Assembly: GCA_029706075.1 (NCBI GenBank)
Contig: JAINUG010000132.1
Span: forward strand, 1,511,001 to 1,575,000
Length of the DNA stretch: 64,000 bases
Source of the DNA: Aldrovandia affinis
Lineage: Eukaryota; Chordata; Actinopteri; Notacanthiformes; Halosauridae
Direction of reading: 5' to 3'
The notes beneath the pieces are model-generated. The model had not been told where the DNA came from. It made no database searches and was given only the letters and a program-made list of their open reading frames with translations. Shown piece after piece: positions 25,681-39,183 of this stretch (position 1 is the first letter of the stretch; each line of letters starts with the position of its first letter). Both the position numbers and the translations under genes were made by a program.

Positions 25681-27045
25681 GTAAATATAAAGATACTATG
25701 GACATATAGACAGAATAACACACATTGTAACACACACACAAATGGCAGAAATACAATACTTTGAATTTATGTGTGCTTGATGTTAAACAATACGGCAAAG
25801 ATTGTTTTTTTTTTCCTTTTTTTTCCCCAGGAATAAATAATTACAGGTAATACACAAATAAGGTTATCAATTTCACGGACAAGAACCAGATTTGACCTCA
25901 CTTGAGTGAAACTAAATAAAGCATATTTTTAGTCAGAATAAAGAAAATTGCAAAAACAGAAAAGGTTGTTATTACTGCCTTTATTAAGCGGTCTTGTTTT
26001 GTGTTATTGTGTCTGTGGTGACTCTCTCCACCTCCTTGGGCCATTATGCCACTGGAGAGTGGCCTCACTCCTGCCATGGCCCTTGGTATTTGCCTCTTCA
26101 TGTCTCAGCTCGCTTCCATTTATGAATATGCAGCATTTGTGATCATTGTGATGTATGAGTGTGTGTGTGTGTATGGGCCAATTCATAACTCGCCTTTCAT
26201 GCTAATGAAGCAAGCCTCCTGCTATGATCCTCTCCCATTCCCCTCTCTCCCATCGTGCCCTGCGTGAGCGTGCGTACACTGAGGAACGTCCTGGGCAACT
26301 GTGAAATGGGAGGTTTTCGGGAAGTCGCGGTGAGGAAGGGGAAAACGACGACGATCCGAGGGGTGACGAGGGGTTATTGTGGCGATCGCCCTGCGCCCGC
26401 ATTCCTGGCCCAAAATGCACGGGAGCACCTGTCCCAGAGACGTCGCGGTCAGCCCGGCCGGCAGCATCAGCGTGACTTGCGAGCCCCAAAGCCGCTGGCT
26501 TCGCCACGCCGCCCCACCCTCCCCCCCCCTGCGGATTACGCAGCGCGTCAGAGCGCCGGCGGGCCAGAGCCGCAGGGAGGGAGAGTGCGGCCGTGCGGTC
26601 AGCGGTGTGAGAGAACAGAGGGGAGAGAGGAGGACACGCGTCGCTCTGTGGCGAGAGGGGAATTTACTCTCTCTGTCCTCTGCGCCCGCAGGCCTTTCCT
26701 AAACCTGCTCCGGTTTCAGCCGTCCCCACAGACACTTAAACGCCCCGGGGGGGGCATCGTCACCCTCACGCCTCACCGTGGAGGCTTAGTGCGGCCTCCC
26801 CCAAAACCACAGGCTGCCCTCAATAACAGAATGACTCCTCACTCCTAAACGGGCACCTGACACTGCTGCGCCACCCATGTGGAGCTCAGCCCCCAAACCC
26901 GACTCACACCAGCAGCGCTGCGTCTCACTGCTGACAACGAGCGCACTGCCCCGTTTGCTTTCCCTCCTAATTTGTAGATACGACAACGTTTTTCACGTTT
27001 CAAAGGTTAAACATAGAACTGCAGAACGGTTACACATTAAGGTTT
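25681..27045. other. Intergenic with CpG-rich block
   Basis: The stretch 26230-26850 is GC- and CpG-rich and carries a 197-codon plus-strand open frame from 26255 that has no recognisable domain and is rich in Arg and Pro, as expected from chance in GC-rich DNA. It could be a CpG island, but no adjacent gene supports a promoter. The rest is featureless. Confidence 0.4.
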
Positions 27046-27306
27046 GACACGGGGGCCTGAGGGGCCACTGATAGCGTAGCAGCCTAACGCACCCGTGTTG
27101 GTTGGTTCTTTACGAGTGTGAGCTGCCTATCAGGGACGCGGTTCGAAACCCGACTGTACCAAAATTCCGTCTCGAAGGAAGTGGAGTTTGCTGCTCTTGT
27201 GGAGAATTAGCTTGCCTTGTAGAGACGAGCGGCGAACTTGTGTGGGGAGGGCAAATCGAAATAAATAGAGGGAGTAATTGGCCACTAAATTGGGAGAAAA
27301 ACACTT
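27046..27306 (+). repeat. tRNA-like SINE, family C
   Basis: A head GGGGCCACTGATAGCGTAGC with a B-box-like GGTTCGAAACCCGA (27140-27153) is followed by a body ending GGCCACTAAATTGGGAGAAA and an A/T-rich tail. The same ending occurs in reverse orientation at 59520-59540, so the two are copies of one family. It lacks the UnaL2-type tail. Confidence 0.7.
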
Positions 27307-30300
27307 TTTTTTTAAATACAAAAAGATCTGACATGACAACATGCCTTACTCGGTGGGGGACAAATACACACCTCTGCAAGCACATGCCTCTTTACTGACT
27401 GAACCCACAGCCACTATCAGCTCTGTCCTTTTCAAACGCCATCTCAGAGGAGACACTGAAACATTAAAGTGAAATACTATACCGACTGTATAAAGGGTTC
27501 GATGGTTTGATTGACAGATAAATGGTATCCAAATTATCCACACTGACACCATGGTAAAACGTTGACAGCAGACAATGGAGGCTACCGAAAGCTGGCATGT
27601 GCAGTATTTTGCCCTGAACACATTCAACAGGTGATGTGTGTGTGTGTGTGTGTGCGCGTTTTAATCTTTCTTCTTTGACTTTCTACGAGTTTAATCTATG
27701 TTCACATCATTTCTTGCATACGGCTGACAAGACACTTCTTCTCTCTCTGAAGAAAATAAAACAATTTCCCCCTGAACTTAAAACACTAAACTTAATAACA
27801 ATTAAAGATGAAGATCTCCAAAAACATGTTACTTGAATAAGTTCTTTTTGACTGTTGCCGCGACTGCCTTCTGCCTTTAAAATGAACTCTGTCACACATT
27901 ACACATTCACCGGATTTCAGATAAAAGAGAAGCCCCAAACCCTGAAATTAAAGACCACCTGACAACCTAGAGGCCCAGATTTGAATCTCAGGTAACTTTC
28001 AATGGTCTCAGACTTGCCCTCAGCGATGAAAATTTAATTTAGCACCTTAATTGCTGATGTTATCAAGTGCTTAACCGCATGTTTAAGCATGATCACTTTC
28101 AATATAGCGTCTAATGAAAAGTGACTCAATTCTGTTCACAGTGCAGATAAGAGGGTATTACCACGTTGGCCATCGCCACTGTGTGTAGCGCGCACGATCA
28201 ACCGCCAAGTGGGAACTACAGAGCACAACTGATCCTAAGACTTTCACAGTACACAAATTTTAATCTGGGGACATGCTGGAGAACTCCCAGAGTGTGCAAT
28301 GTGTAGGTAGAGGGCCTTGCTATCTCACTGAACCCTGCATCGCCCATTACAAGACATTCATATAAACATGAACTAATCTATCCGTTATTAGAGAGATATA
28401 AAACACCCCCGTGGGCTGGAGTAGTCAAAAAATTGTCCCCGAACATTTCTCATTATGATGAAACTGTCATAAGATCCATTCGCACTTTTTGAAAGGGGAG
28501 AGGAGATATTCGGCAACACAAACATCAGTAACTACAAACCGTTTTTATTTCGCCTTTTATCGAAACACGCCTTCTGTCTTCTGTTTCGTGTGTCTAATTA
28601 TTTTGTATGATTGCTGTAGGGAACATTAAGTTGTTGACACTTGTGAGGCCGAGAACAAGATGGCCACCTATTGTGCCTGGCCCAAAAGCACTGCGTGTCC
28701 CTGACAGCGCAGGTCATCCAGGGAGAAGGCGTCCCGGCGGGATTGATTAGGGCCGGGGCTCCGCCCCTGACACTCCCTCCAGCCTGTCGCCACGGCGCTC
28801 TCCGATGCCATCAGCTTCCCTTATCCGGCACTTATCATCCCCCGATCTGAGGGTGCCTCAGCCCACACCCAAACCACACGCAGATGTAGCTGATCGTCCC
28901 CAACTCGCACCCCTGCGACGTTTCCAGCCCCCCCCCCCACGCAAAGGAGCGGACAACTCCCGGCCGCACATAACAGCGGATAAAAGCTTTTGTATATAAA
29001 CTCTTTAAATAAAGCATTACCGCTAATTGCTCTTGAGCAAGAAAGGGGAGCTACTGCAGGCATGCGATTGAGCCATTCATGCAGACAGAGCACACCGCTG
29101 CGCCCAAAGGCCCTTCACATCTCCACTGACCCTAATTGCTCCGCTTTGTAGGCGATACTATCAGGACTTTGATGTACAAAAACAAATTAGAAAAATTCAG
29201 GGAAATTGCTATATTTGTGCTGGCCGCTGATAGCGACTGTTGTTCCAGGGTCCAGCGTAAACATCTCCCCGCAATTAAACGTCCCGCGGGAGTCACGGGG
29301 TCGACGGCCTTCTCGTCCGCCCTGCCCTGCCCTGCCCTGCCTCTCCTTCATCTCGGGTTTGCTTGGCGATGGAGCACAATGATTCCGAGGAAAGAAGCGC
29401 TGCTGGGAAAAAGAATAAGTTGGAGGGGGGAAGAGAGAGAGGAAAAAAGAAGAAGAAGAAGAAAAAAAAAACGTGGTGTGAGAAAAAGCCTGAAACCAGT
29501 GGAATTCTTTCCCCACACTTTCCCCTCACGAGGTGGCACAATAAAATTCGGGGGGTCAGCATTGCTGAAACAACGGAAGGCCGTTCCACTTGAGCCTGTG
29601 ACAATGGGGGCGACCCGATCCACTGTGGCCTCTTTTGGGCCTTTATTTAGCTTCCAAATGCCCCCGATGAGGAGGCTATTCTTTGCGAGAAGTGACTGTG
29701 GACACCTCCTTCACATTTTCCCTTTCTGGGGCATTGTCACTCCATAAAGCAGCAGTCAATGTGTTTTGTGTGCGGTGAGCAGGGCCTGACACACAGCGCG
29801 GTGGTCTCAGTCACTGTCTACATTGGTGGCTCGAGTAGTGCCAGGATTAAGCCTTTGTGTGCCGTGAAAAGGTAAGGAAAGTCACTTATTTGGGCTCAGT
29901 CAAGCTACTGGTTTCCACCCCCTGTTTGGAAGAAAGAGAAAGCCTGTGAAATGCACTCTTTTCCTGATAAATCACTAGTCTCTCTCCACCCAGCAGCTGC
30001 ATGGGATTTCACGTCTTCACACACACACACACACACACAAGATTAAAGACGGAACTGCACAAACATTCTTACAGGAGAAAAAACGTTTCCATATTTTTGC
30101 TCCTACCCTGCATTGGAGAGCCATGGCTTTTCTAACCGTTCCTCAACAGAGTAAATGGCTGGTGCTGTCTCCTGTCAGTCGTGACACCTGAGAAAGTTTG
30201 GGGGAATGGAGAGACAGGCAGGGGCAGAGGTCACCCAGGTCTCCCTGTGAATGCCTAAGGTCCATCTGTTGAGCCATCGGAGGTATTTACCTGAACACAA

Positions 30301-30445
30301 TGCTGAGGACCACACAGATACTGGGGACTTTTCACATGAGTCCAGAGCCCATCACACCATCAGCATCTGTGTGCGTCCACTTCCCTTCTCCTGCTTACTA
30401 TCACACACACACATACATACATACACACACAAACGTGCACATACA

Positions 30446-30482
<37 letters not shown>

Positions 30483-31385
30483 GCACACACAAATGCACGC
30501 ACGCACAAACATGTGCACACGTACGCACACACACACACATGCACGCATGCACAAACTTATTCAAACACACACACACAAAAACACACAAATATATGCAAAC
30601 ACACAGACACACGCAATGACGTTCGCACACATACTCTTACAAAACTACATGAAAACACAGACAAACGCCTGGTCAAACATGTAGAAACACACCATGTAAA
30701 CTCCAGACAGAGAGACTCTAACTCGTCTCAGTAATGCACAACACAATACTAACAACAAACACAGGGATGCAAGAGATGAGAACTGATGTTTTTTTTGTAG
30801 CCTGTTAGCTTTTGTCCCATTCTGAAACATACACACAATGGCTGTCAGACAACAATGATGAATAAGAATTTACAGCGTCTTCAGTTCCATTCCGTTTCAG
30901 CTCCAGTGTGCGTGTGACACCCCCGGCATGCGCGCTGCCCACAGGCCGGACATTTTTCCCTCTCTCTGTCACACACACCGGGGAACAGGCCTGGAGAAGG
31001 GTTGTGAAACCCCATCCAGCTCCACTCCAGTATAACGTCAGCGTTTCTCATCTCCTACAAAGCAACACAATAACCCCGGCTCACAATGACTCCAACAATA
31101 CCGTCTCACTCTCAGTTACACCCACCAGTGTTTTCAAACAATGGTCATCACGCATTTATGTGGCTTCAGAGTGCTCGGGTAAAGTAGTGCTGATATCACA
31201 ACAATATGTTTCTGACACAGAGACTTGTATAATGAGCTCCTCCTCGAGATCATTGATAGCGAATAGTTCGGCTTTTGAATGGGGCTTAAAATGCTTTCTA
31301 CTTACAGCCAATCAGGCATCCATTGCTAGGCACTGTTACTCGTTAAAGTCAAATTGAATAAAACCAATACTGTTCTCTGGAATAG
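27307..31385. other. Intergenic, several CA/GT microsatellites
   Basis: GT run at 27633-27657, CA run at 30018-30039 and a long compound CA-rich tract at 30401-30610. A short (CCCTG)4 tract lies at 29321-29340. 28660-29300 is unique and moderately GC-rich. Open frames over the CA tract (30251-30734) are artefacts of the repeat. No gene recognised. Confidence 0.5.
30401..30610. repeat. Compound CA-rich microsatellite
   Basis: CA runs are interspersed with CATA, CG and AA interruptions over about 200 bp. This explains the Thr/His-rich pseudo-frames across it. Confidence 0.9.
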
Positions 31386-31509
31386 TCACATCCTCCTCCT
31401 TAACTCCGCCCCCACATCACATCCATCCTCCGTAACCCCGCCCCCAGCTCACATCCTCCTCCTTAACCCCGCCCCCACCTCACATCCTCCTCCTTAACCC
31501 CACCCCCAG
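31386..31509. repeat. 31-bp minisatellite, four units
   Basis: Four adjacent units begin TCACATCC and contain CCTTAACCCCGCCCCCA or close variants, with lengths 31, 32, 31 and 30 bp. Each of the first three carries a CCGCCCCC GC-box-like word; in the fourth it is changed to CCACCCCC. Confidence 0.88.
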
Positions 31510-34500
31510 TCTGACGTAGGCCTTAATTCCTTCTAACCACAATTCAATTTGGACAGAACTTTGAATGACAATTTGAAAAAAAAATTTTTTTATTAACATT
31601 TCAATCTAAGCCTGACATATTGTGATGCGATTCCATTTTGGCCGTGGTTCACACTGTCTGATTCCGACATAGCGCCTTGTCTGCTGGTGGTGTAGAAACG
31701 TTTGAGGCGTCGAGAAACCCCAGAGTTGTCGGTGTGGCTTGGGCAAGTGTCCTCCCACAAACCCTTCCCATTGGAATGCTTATATTTTGCCTCTTTTGTC
31801 TTCACATCCTCTAATGCCCACTTTCTGAAAGCAGAGGCAGCCTCAGATTTAAAGGTCAAGTCCCCACAAAGGCCAACCAGTCACATTCCCTGAGGTGCTT
31901 TTAATGAACATTTCCGTCTTTGTCCATATGGACAATAAGGAAAGACAAAAGCGCACTCTTTTCAATGGACTAAACTGTTGACAAATGAGAGCCGGAAAAA
32001 AATATGACTTTGGAACGAAACAAGGTCCCCCCTAACTCCCCCAACACCTTATTAAGAATATTTGGGGGGCTCTTGAGGGCCGTGAAGTGCTAACCCTAAC
32101 ATAAAGAGCTCTACTGAAATGCAAATCCCCACACAGCAAAGGTCTCTCCCCACAGAGGGAGATAAACCAGTTAGGGCATTGTTCATGAAGTTGCGTTTTA
32201 TTTCCCCTGACAACCATTAAACAATGACTACTGGGAAATGTCCCTCCAAGAATGAACAACAATGGCCAGGATCAGGGGCTTTTCTATCCTGCTAATACTT
32301 TTCTAAAAGAGGGAAAATCATCCTTCCTGAAAGAATTAAGAGCGCTCTATAAAAGGCACCTGCAAACAAGGGCAGAATGGGCGCACACAAAAGCACTTTG
32401 TCCGAATGATGCCACCTTTGTCCCCTGCACAATGACCGCACAGTTTCTATGGCGGAGAAAGACCGCGATCTGTATATAGACCATGCCACCATGCATACTG
32501 TACCATAAAACGTTTAAGTAATTAGCTTTCTTCCCCAACTTAGCTTTGGCCAGCAGGTTCAGTCAGTGCACACATCAAGGCAGTATGCAAATCGTTTTCT
32601 CTTACTCAGTAATGCAGTCATAGTTTTTTGTAAATATAGAGCATGAATTCAGTCTGAAGTCCAACCACGCAGTTCCACTGGGCATCAGCCCATGGGGCCT
32701 TTGCCCACAATGTTTTTTTAAGTTTTATTTTGTTAACATTGATAGTTTATACAATGGCACAGTATCACACTTTTCCAAGCACGCAGGTTCTCTATGCCAG
32801 CCTCCATTTTAGTAAACATTGGATTCCACCGATCTGCTTCAAGCTTTGTCAAACTGCAGTGACACTAACCAAGCTTGAGAACTCAATGTCCATTGAGAAA
32901 ATATAATGCTATTTCTCACTTGCCGGTATTGCCAATTGGGCACAATGTTTTATTACATAAAGCTAGCAATACATTTTAAATAAGTGTTGTGCAATTCTCA
33001 TTGTATATGTACATTAAGCCTCACTACATTTTCCTTTTTCAAGTGGCAGAGCTCAGCATTCCTCATGTTGCACATTGTTAGCTAAAATAGATTGCTTGGA
33101 TTTGGTATATATCCTGCCAAAAATGTGTTTGCAATAGAAGGCGTTTGCCAATCCACCTGAATGCCTCCAATGAATTGGGCTTTCACATTAGCCCCACTAT
33201 TCACATACGGAGCACAAAGAGAGGAATTCAAATCCTCTTGTTATTTCTACTTCCCTATACAGTGAATATACACCTATGCGTAGTATGCCATACCACACTG
33301 ATGTCAATATGTGTATGACATGATAGTACAGGCACACCAATCTGGGTGAAAAAAAATAAGCAAGAATAAATTCATCAAAGGCCTACTTTCTAAATGCATA
33401 GGAAATTATTGTAAATTCTGTAACTATTTTACCTATATCAATTGTATGCATGCCAAATTACTTATTTTGGGGTTATTAAACGAGGGAATGCAAGTAAACC
33501 AGAAAAAAAGAAAAAAACCTTCTATTACAAACAAGTTTCTGCCACCGAGTCAGTAATTACCAACGCTGAAGGTTTCAAACGTTATCATTTTACTTTGCCC
33601 ATTATCTGCCTTATCAAAATTGAGAAACTATACGGGGCAACAAAAAAGCTTTTGTTCCCCCGATCTTTTGTGCTTTCACCATTTAAGATGGTGTTTGTCT
33701 CCCACGAGACCGGTATCTGCTACAAACATCACTCTCGTATTGTGGAGAAGAGATTCGTTTTCATCTGGCCTTTGTTCCATTCTCTGGCCTTGACCAAGGT
33801 GCCACGCCTGCTTCTATACCTGCGATTGTGTGGAGAACATTCCCTCCTTTGTGCTGCTGGGCGCATGAGCTGGCTCATCTTCACCGGCTTTCGTGAGAGA
33901 TGATTGTTTCTGTGTTGTGGCAGCGTTTGGTAACGTCACCTGGCCGCGCGCCAGGGCTGCCCTGGGGCGACTCGTCACACCGCGGAGGAACAAGGGGGGC
34001 GATCGGTAGGATAGAGTGGCACAGAGGCACTTTCGGCGACGGCCTACTCCTCTTTCTCCCCGCGACCGAGGCGCTGGACGACTCGCCGCCGAGATAAGGA
34101 CCGCCGAGTTCTTAAGCCAACTGAACGAGTCACACCTGTGTTCGCGCTCCGCTGAGCAGGGGATGACATCACCTGTAGCGAAATCGCACACGCTTTCTCA
34201 GGCGACTCAGGTCCTCTCATCTCCCCTACTTCCCCCCGATCCCCATCTTTGCCTCTCCCTCACCGTCCCTCCTCCGTGTCTCCCCCTGCAGCGGCGCTCG
34301 CTCCCTGCGCTTCTCTCCGCGCTCCGTCTCTAATACCCCCGCGCTGCCGTTGGGCCGGAACCAAGCTTGTTCTCTCGGTCCATGTGCCTGGGTGCTTTTC
34401 CATTATTACTTTTTATTGATTTTCCATTATCTTTTTCTTGCTAGGCCGGCCAATGATACCGCCTAGCAAGGATTCCTCTGTTTCCTGTTTTGGAGGGCCA

Positions 34501-36244
34501 CCACCCCCAGCTTACCAAACGCGAGTGAGGTCATGTGCTGTACAGTAGCTCTGGCTTCGCGAGATACAGTGAAAAAGCAGTTGGGCTGCTCTGCAGTCTG
34601 GCATGGTTTAACCACCTCAGCCTGTGCCAGCATGGTTCCAGCTCTACAGCGGGAAAAGGGCGCCGCTCTCCTTTAGACCATCCTGTTGCCTGCTTTGTTA
34701 TTGTCCCCTCCCCCCTCACAGGTGAACATACTCTCTGCCTTGTGTCGACCCGTCTATGGCAGCTCTGCAGGTGCTGGGCTGCCCAGTATTCCTGGAGTCA
34801 TTTTCTCCATATTCCAGCACATGGGCCACAGCACAGGCCAAGACCCCCCCTCCCGCCCCAATGCGCTCGGGTTTCCGGCTCGCCTCGGCGAAGCTCCCAG
34901 GGCAGCACCAGGTCCAGGCCGTGTGATGTCTCTAGAAGGAGCAAAGACATGAGACATGAGTTTCTGTTATATTAAACTGTGCCGTTAACGTTTACAAGTT
35001 ACTTTTGACCTTTATTTTACTTCTCGCGGGGGTGGTAATACAATGCCACAAACAGTCTGTCTGAGGATGAAATGTGAGGTGTAGTTCTTTAGCTTTCAAC
35101 AAAAACAAAAATGTCAACACGCACACAAAAAAGCAACGTCTGGAGATTGCTCCACAGGGGCCAGAAATCCCATGTACTGTAGAAGAAGGTGTGTAAACAT
35201 TTGGGGAAATGACTCACTGCTACCTTATCAGGTCAAATCCATGTCGTGCTTGTCTAACATTGTAAATAGAAAACTGCACATTAGCACAATATTTTCTCAC
35301 CTACTGTATGTGCCAATTCCCGTCAATTTCCTTCAATTTCCAAGCTACTTCACAATGCACAGACATTGATCAACGCACTTCCTGCGCCGTGTGTGAGAGT
35401 TTTCTTTAACTACGAAGTTTATCTACGCGGTTGTGATACGAATCGCATGTATACATTCGCGACAATATCAAATGAGCAAACAGCCAGTGCTATCTAAATT
35501 AAACAATGATTCATTATTTGGACTCGGCTGCACAAAGCCTGCCCCACTCTGAACTGAATACGTTAGGGACCCCTTTGTCCGCGAACAAAGGAGGAACAGA
35601 ACCTCGGTATCTGCCATTCTGCCCTGACTAGCAGTGTCGATGACGTTAATTGAGTTGCCTCCAATCTGCTCAGGTGTTCGTTACCCACTCCGCAGGTGTT
35701 CCATCGGCTCCTTTATTGTGGTGCCTTTCGAAACTTTTTTTTCAGAGCCTGACCCCGGAGTACCCTCCACCTGCTTTTGAGAACATGTTTACTGCAGGGG
35801 CTGTAATCGCCGATCCTAAAACCCGCAGATCGAGAGGCATGCACGCAGGCCGGCCCCCTCCCGTATCTCCGGGCCGGGAGCTGCTCCTCTTAAGGGCTTT
35901 GCTGCTTTTCAGCGCCGGAGAGCGGGAAACAGGTTCTGGTTTCCAAGCAACACAACTTCATTGTTTCGAAGTGAGCATGCCACTAATGCATCGGAAATGG
36001 GGCAAAACAGCACCTGAACCACAGTATAGGTGAGCTGTTTTGACCCCCCCCCCCCCCGTCTGGACAATTGAACAAGGTTAGTGTAGGACTGGATGTTAGT
36101 GAGTCTGTCCTGATTGTAACATGGCTCTACAGGCATAGTGCACCATGGACTTTCTTACAGAGTAGCATGCTGTGAGTCTTAGCACCCCTCCAATATATAA
36201 ACATTACAACTGATTTTGTACGTTGTAAAGATTGTGAGATTCAG
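31510..36244. other. Intergenic, candidate regulatory segments
   Basis: No repeat family or gene is recognised. 31900-32500 and 33440-33900 are unique and rich in SOX/TCF-like words (ACAATG, CTTTGT). 33930-34350 is GC/CpG-rich. A 10-bp perfect hairpin lies at 34437-34470. A 153-codon open frame at 33442-33903 on the plus strand has no recognisable domain. Runs of C occur at about 36044-36057. Confidence 0.4.
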
Positions 36245-36463
36245 ACTGTCTTGGTTAGGGAGCTGGGCTTGTAACTCGGAGGTTGCAGGTTCAATTCCCA
36301 GGTGGGGCACTGCTGTTGTACCCTTGAGCAAGGTACTTAACCTGAATTGCTTCAGTAAAATATCCAGCTGTATAAATGGATTGTATGTAAATGAAATGTA
36401 AACTGTGTAAGTCTCTCTGGATAAGAGCGTCTGCTAAATGCCTAAAATGTAAATGTAAATGTA
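36245..36463 (+). repeat. tRNA-derived SINE, head type A
   Basis: Head with CTTGGTTAGGGAGCTGGGCT, B box GGTTCAATTCCC (36288-36299), then CCCTTGAGCAAGGTACTTAA and CAGCTGTATAAATGGATTG. The tail has CTCTCTGGATAAGAGCGTCT and ends with ATGTAA-type repeats. The A-box start is truncated by a few bases. Confidence 0.88.
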
Positions 36464-37485
36464 CAGCATTTTTCATTTCAGCATTAAACCAAGGCTCATC
36501 TAATAAACCTTCAAGATTAAAGATGAACTGCACAAACTGGGGTTTCCATCTGTACAGTAGAAGATCATGCATCATGATCCTCAGGAGAAAGCATTCAATG
36601 TTGTACATTAGGGTTTCACATTGTTATACATTAATTTATCCCCATTAGCTGTTACCAAGGTACCAAGGTGGCAGCTATTCTTCCAGGGCTCCAATCAGCT
36701 TACATAATCATCAATAATAGATTATAGAATAAAAATATTGTGGTTTTTTTACCATTGGCTATATGTAGTATATGTGGCTAATAATGATAAATCTTCTGTG
36801 AGTACCTATTACCAACAATTCAGATCCTCACATCTGGCTCTATGGCCAGCCTTACCATAGAGATTGCCCACAGCCAGTGAAAAATTAACATTCAACAGGG
36901 TAATTAAAAAAAACATTCCTCTAGAGTCTAGAAGCATGTGGAAGGGCACAATGGCAACATGACGCACCTCTTTCTTTGACACCCAGTCATGCACTTGATC
37001 TGTGCTTTTCTTCTTTTAAGTCGAATTAAGAAAACCACGGATGTCAGCAATGGACTTCTCCCTATCCATTTTGAAATTGTGTAAACACTGAGGACAATGG
37101 CTTCTATGGGGAGTCATATGCAACAAAACTCACAATCACAGGAAAATGACACATCAAGGTGGTGGCACAGACTGACTGCGCCAATTTCAGAAGGCATGTC
37201 CTATTTTAGCCCCAGTTCATTGAATTACAAAGAGGGAAACCATTTCCAGTTTGGAGAATATGATGGACTCTACCAGCGCACAAACTCTAAAATGTGTTTT
37301 GGGCTTCAGGCTGTAGGCTGTAAGAGTTGAGTAGGAATTTGGGATTTGAGAACAGTTGACAACTGGAGGAGATGGAGAATCTGGGCAAGCAGCTGTATGG
37401 GGTGAGAAAGTAATTTATATCAAGAGGCTCTGTGACTACAAGACCAAGCAGTCTATTTCAGTAACAAACATGGCAATGCTACTGG
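36464..37485. other. Intergenic, no gene recognised
   Basis: AT-rich unique sequence without recognisable features. Confidence 0.45.
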
Positions 37486-37949
37486 CTATAGCACTGCTTT
37501 TTTTTCTGACTGCGTGTTCTCTTCTCTGCCTCGGCCCCTGACTCGGGGGCACCTGCCCCCGAGCCCTAGATCCTGCGAGAAGCGTGAGCTGCCCCCATCA
37601 ACCCTCACCCCCACGCCAACCCCAGTTCCTGGATCTGGATCCTCTTCGTGTGGTTTAGCCCCCCCCCCCCCGCTGACTACCTAACTCAGGAGGGGCAAAG
37701 TCTTTCAGCCCTGAGTCACCTTGGACTGACCAAGTGCCGGTATTTTTTGGACATACCCTGTGCCAGCCAGAAGAGGATGGGCTCCCCCCCTTTTAGTCTG
37801 GTTCCTCCCAAGGTTTCTCCCTACCAAGGGAGTTTTTCCTTGCCACTGTTGCCTTTAGGCTTGCTTTTGGGGAGGTCTAGACCTGGGTTCCCAATTCAAT
37901 TGTGAAAAGCACTATACAAATACATTTGATTTGATTTGATTTGATTTGA
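37486..37949 (+). repeat. LINE 3' end with TTTGA-type tail
   Basis: The segment includes GGTTCCTCCCAAGGTTTCTC, AGTTTTTCCTTGCCACTGTT and GAAAAGCACTATACAAATA, then a tandem ATTTG tail (37922-37949). This is the familiar 3' untranslated end of a fish non-LTR retrotransposon. No coding part remains. A C-run lies at about 37659-37670. Confidence 0.75.
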
Positions 37950-38329
37950 ATGCTATAGCATGAGCTAGCATGGATTCAACACTATCATCAGAGACGATTG
38001 ACCAGCCTCAGCCAGGTAGCCCAGATGACTCTTCATCAACAGGAGGTCTCCTTTAAACAGACACCAGAGTACTCAAGTGAATTGGTCAAGTACGGTTACT
38101 ATGTCATCCGTGCAGAGATGCTACATCTGATGTCAACAAGTCGACAAAGGGTTTCTCACAAACCCCTTCCAAACCACCAGAACTGTGAACAGCACACTAG
38201 GTGACTAGACCCAGTACCTCACCGTCAATCTCGACAAGAGGCATAACCATACAGATTGTGGGCCTTGTGCTTGATTACTCTATTATCCATTTCTAACAGT
38301 GTGAGTCAGCTATTGAAAGCTAGCTATTG

Positions 38330-39040
38330 TAGGATCAAGCAGGATTTAGGAAAGGATACATTGCCTTGGTCGTTGTACTACATAACATAATTGAGCAGGT
38401 CATGGAGTTGGACGAACCCGTTTATGTAATTTGTTGATTTCACGGAAGCAATTCACAGTGTCCATCTTATGACAGACTGCTGTATGGAATACCTTCTTAT
38501 CCAATGGAGTCCCACAGCACATTGACAGCTTTGATTGACAGGTTTTAGAACCACTTTGAACTGCTGGGGTATCTTGTTTATCTCCCTGTTAAAATGGCCC
38601 CCACGTGGAGACTAATTGAGACAAGGATGAACTCAGTCTCTTCTTAGTAACTAAAGACTGGATAGAGAGCATTGGACCAACCTTCCAATATTGAAGGCCT
38701 TGTCTCTTTCCTTTCCACAAACTATTCCAATCTTCAGGAGAAGACTGACTAATTCAATATTCATGAAAAATGGTTTTGGCTTCATCAAAAGTACCATCAA
38801 ACCCAAAGTCTATCTGCAATCTGGGAGTCAATCAAGTACAGCCTCAAGACAAAGATGATAATATGTAATACAACACAATGTCAAATTAAATCTTCTTTAG
38901 CTGGGAAAGCTGGGGTGTCATTAAAACTACACTGACATGGGCAAGATTGAAGCACAATAGAACCACAATTATTTGCTGAGAAAAAGCTGCCAAACCTTCT
39001 AGCCAAATAAAATGTCAAACACAGCGCTCTAGGTGAAAGA
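38330..39040 (+). pseudogene. Decayed non-LTR reverse transcriptase (RTE-like or similar)
   Basis: Plus-strand translation with stops and frame changes shows IKQDLG/QAGFRKG-like sequence (38333-38360), EQVMELDEPVYV...DFTEAIHSVH (about 38390-38460), and later TDMGKIEA with PNKMSNTAL (about 38930-39025), which match the finger/palm region and C-terminal part of LINE endonuclease-RT proteins. The YADD catalytic region is not intact. The clade is uncertain; non-functional. Confidence 0.6.
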
Positions 39041-39183
39041 TGTGAGTGTTGCCAAACAGTGACGTGTCCGCTTGCTAGGCCACGTATGAGGGGTGGTCAA
39101 CGGCTACATTCCTGTGCTGTAAATACAAAAACATCAAGGTCAAAGTCCACCTGGCAGATGAGCGTGGTAATATACAATAACAA

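Noticed and set aside
26255..26848. 197-codon plus-strand frame in a CpG-rich block
   Set aside because: No domain, strong Arg/Pro bias and overlapping frames on both strands indicate chance opening in GC-rich DNA. It cannot be excluded as an exon without RNA data.
29136..29747. 203-codon plus-strand frame
   Set aside because: Purine-rich low-complexity stretch (GAAGAAG runs) opens several frames on both strands; no domain.
30251..30734. Thr/His-rich frames of 122-144 codons
   Set aside because: They translate a CA microsatellite in two frames.
33442..33903. 153-codon plus-strand frame in unique DNA
   Set aside because: No recognised family, no splice or promoter context, low-complexity Lys stretch near the start. 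More likely non-coding.
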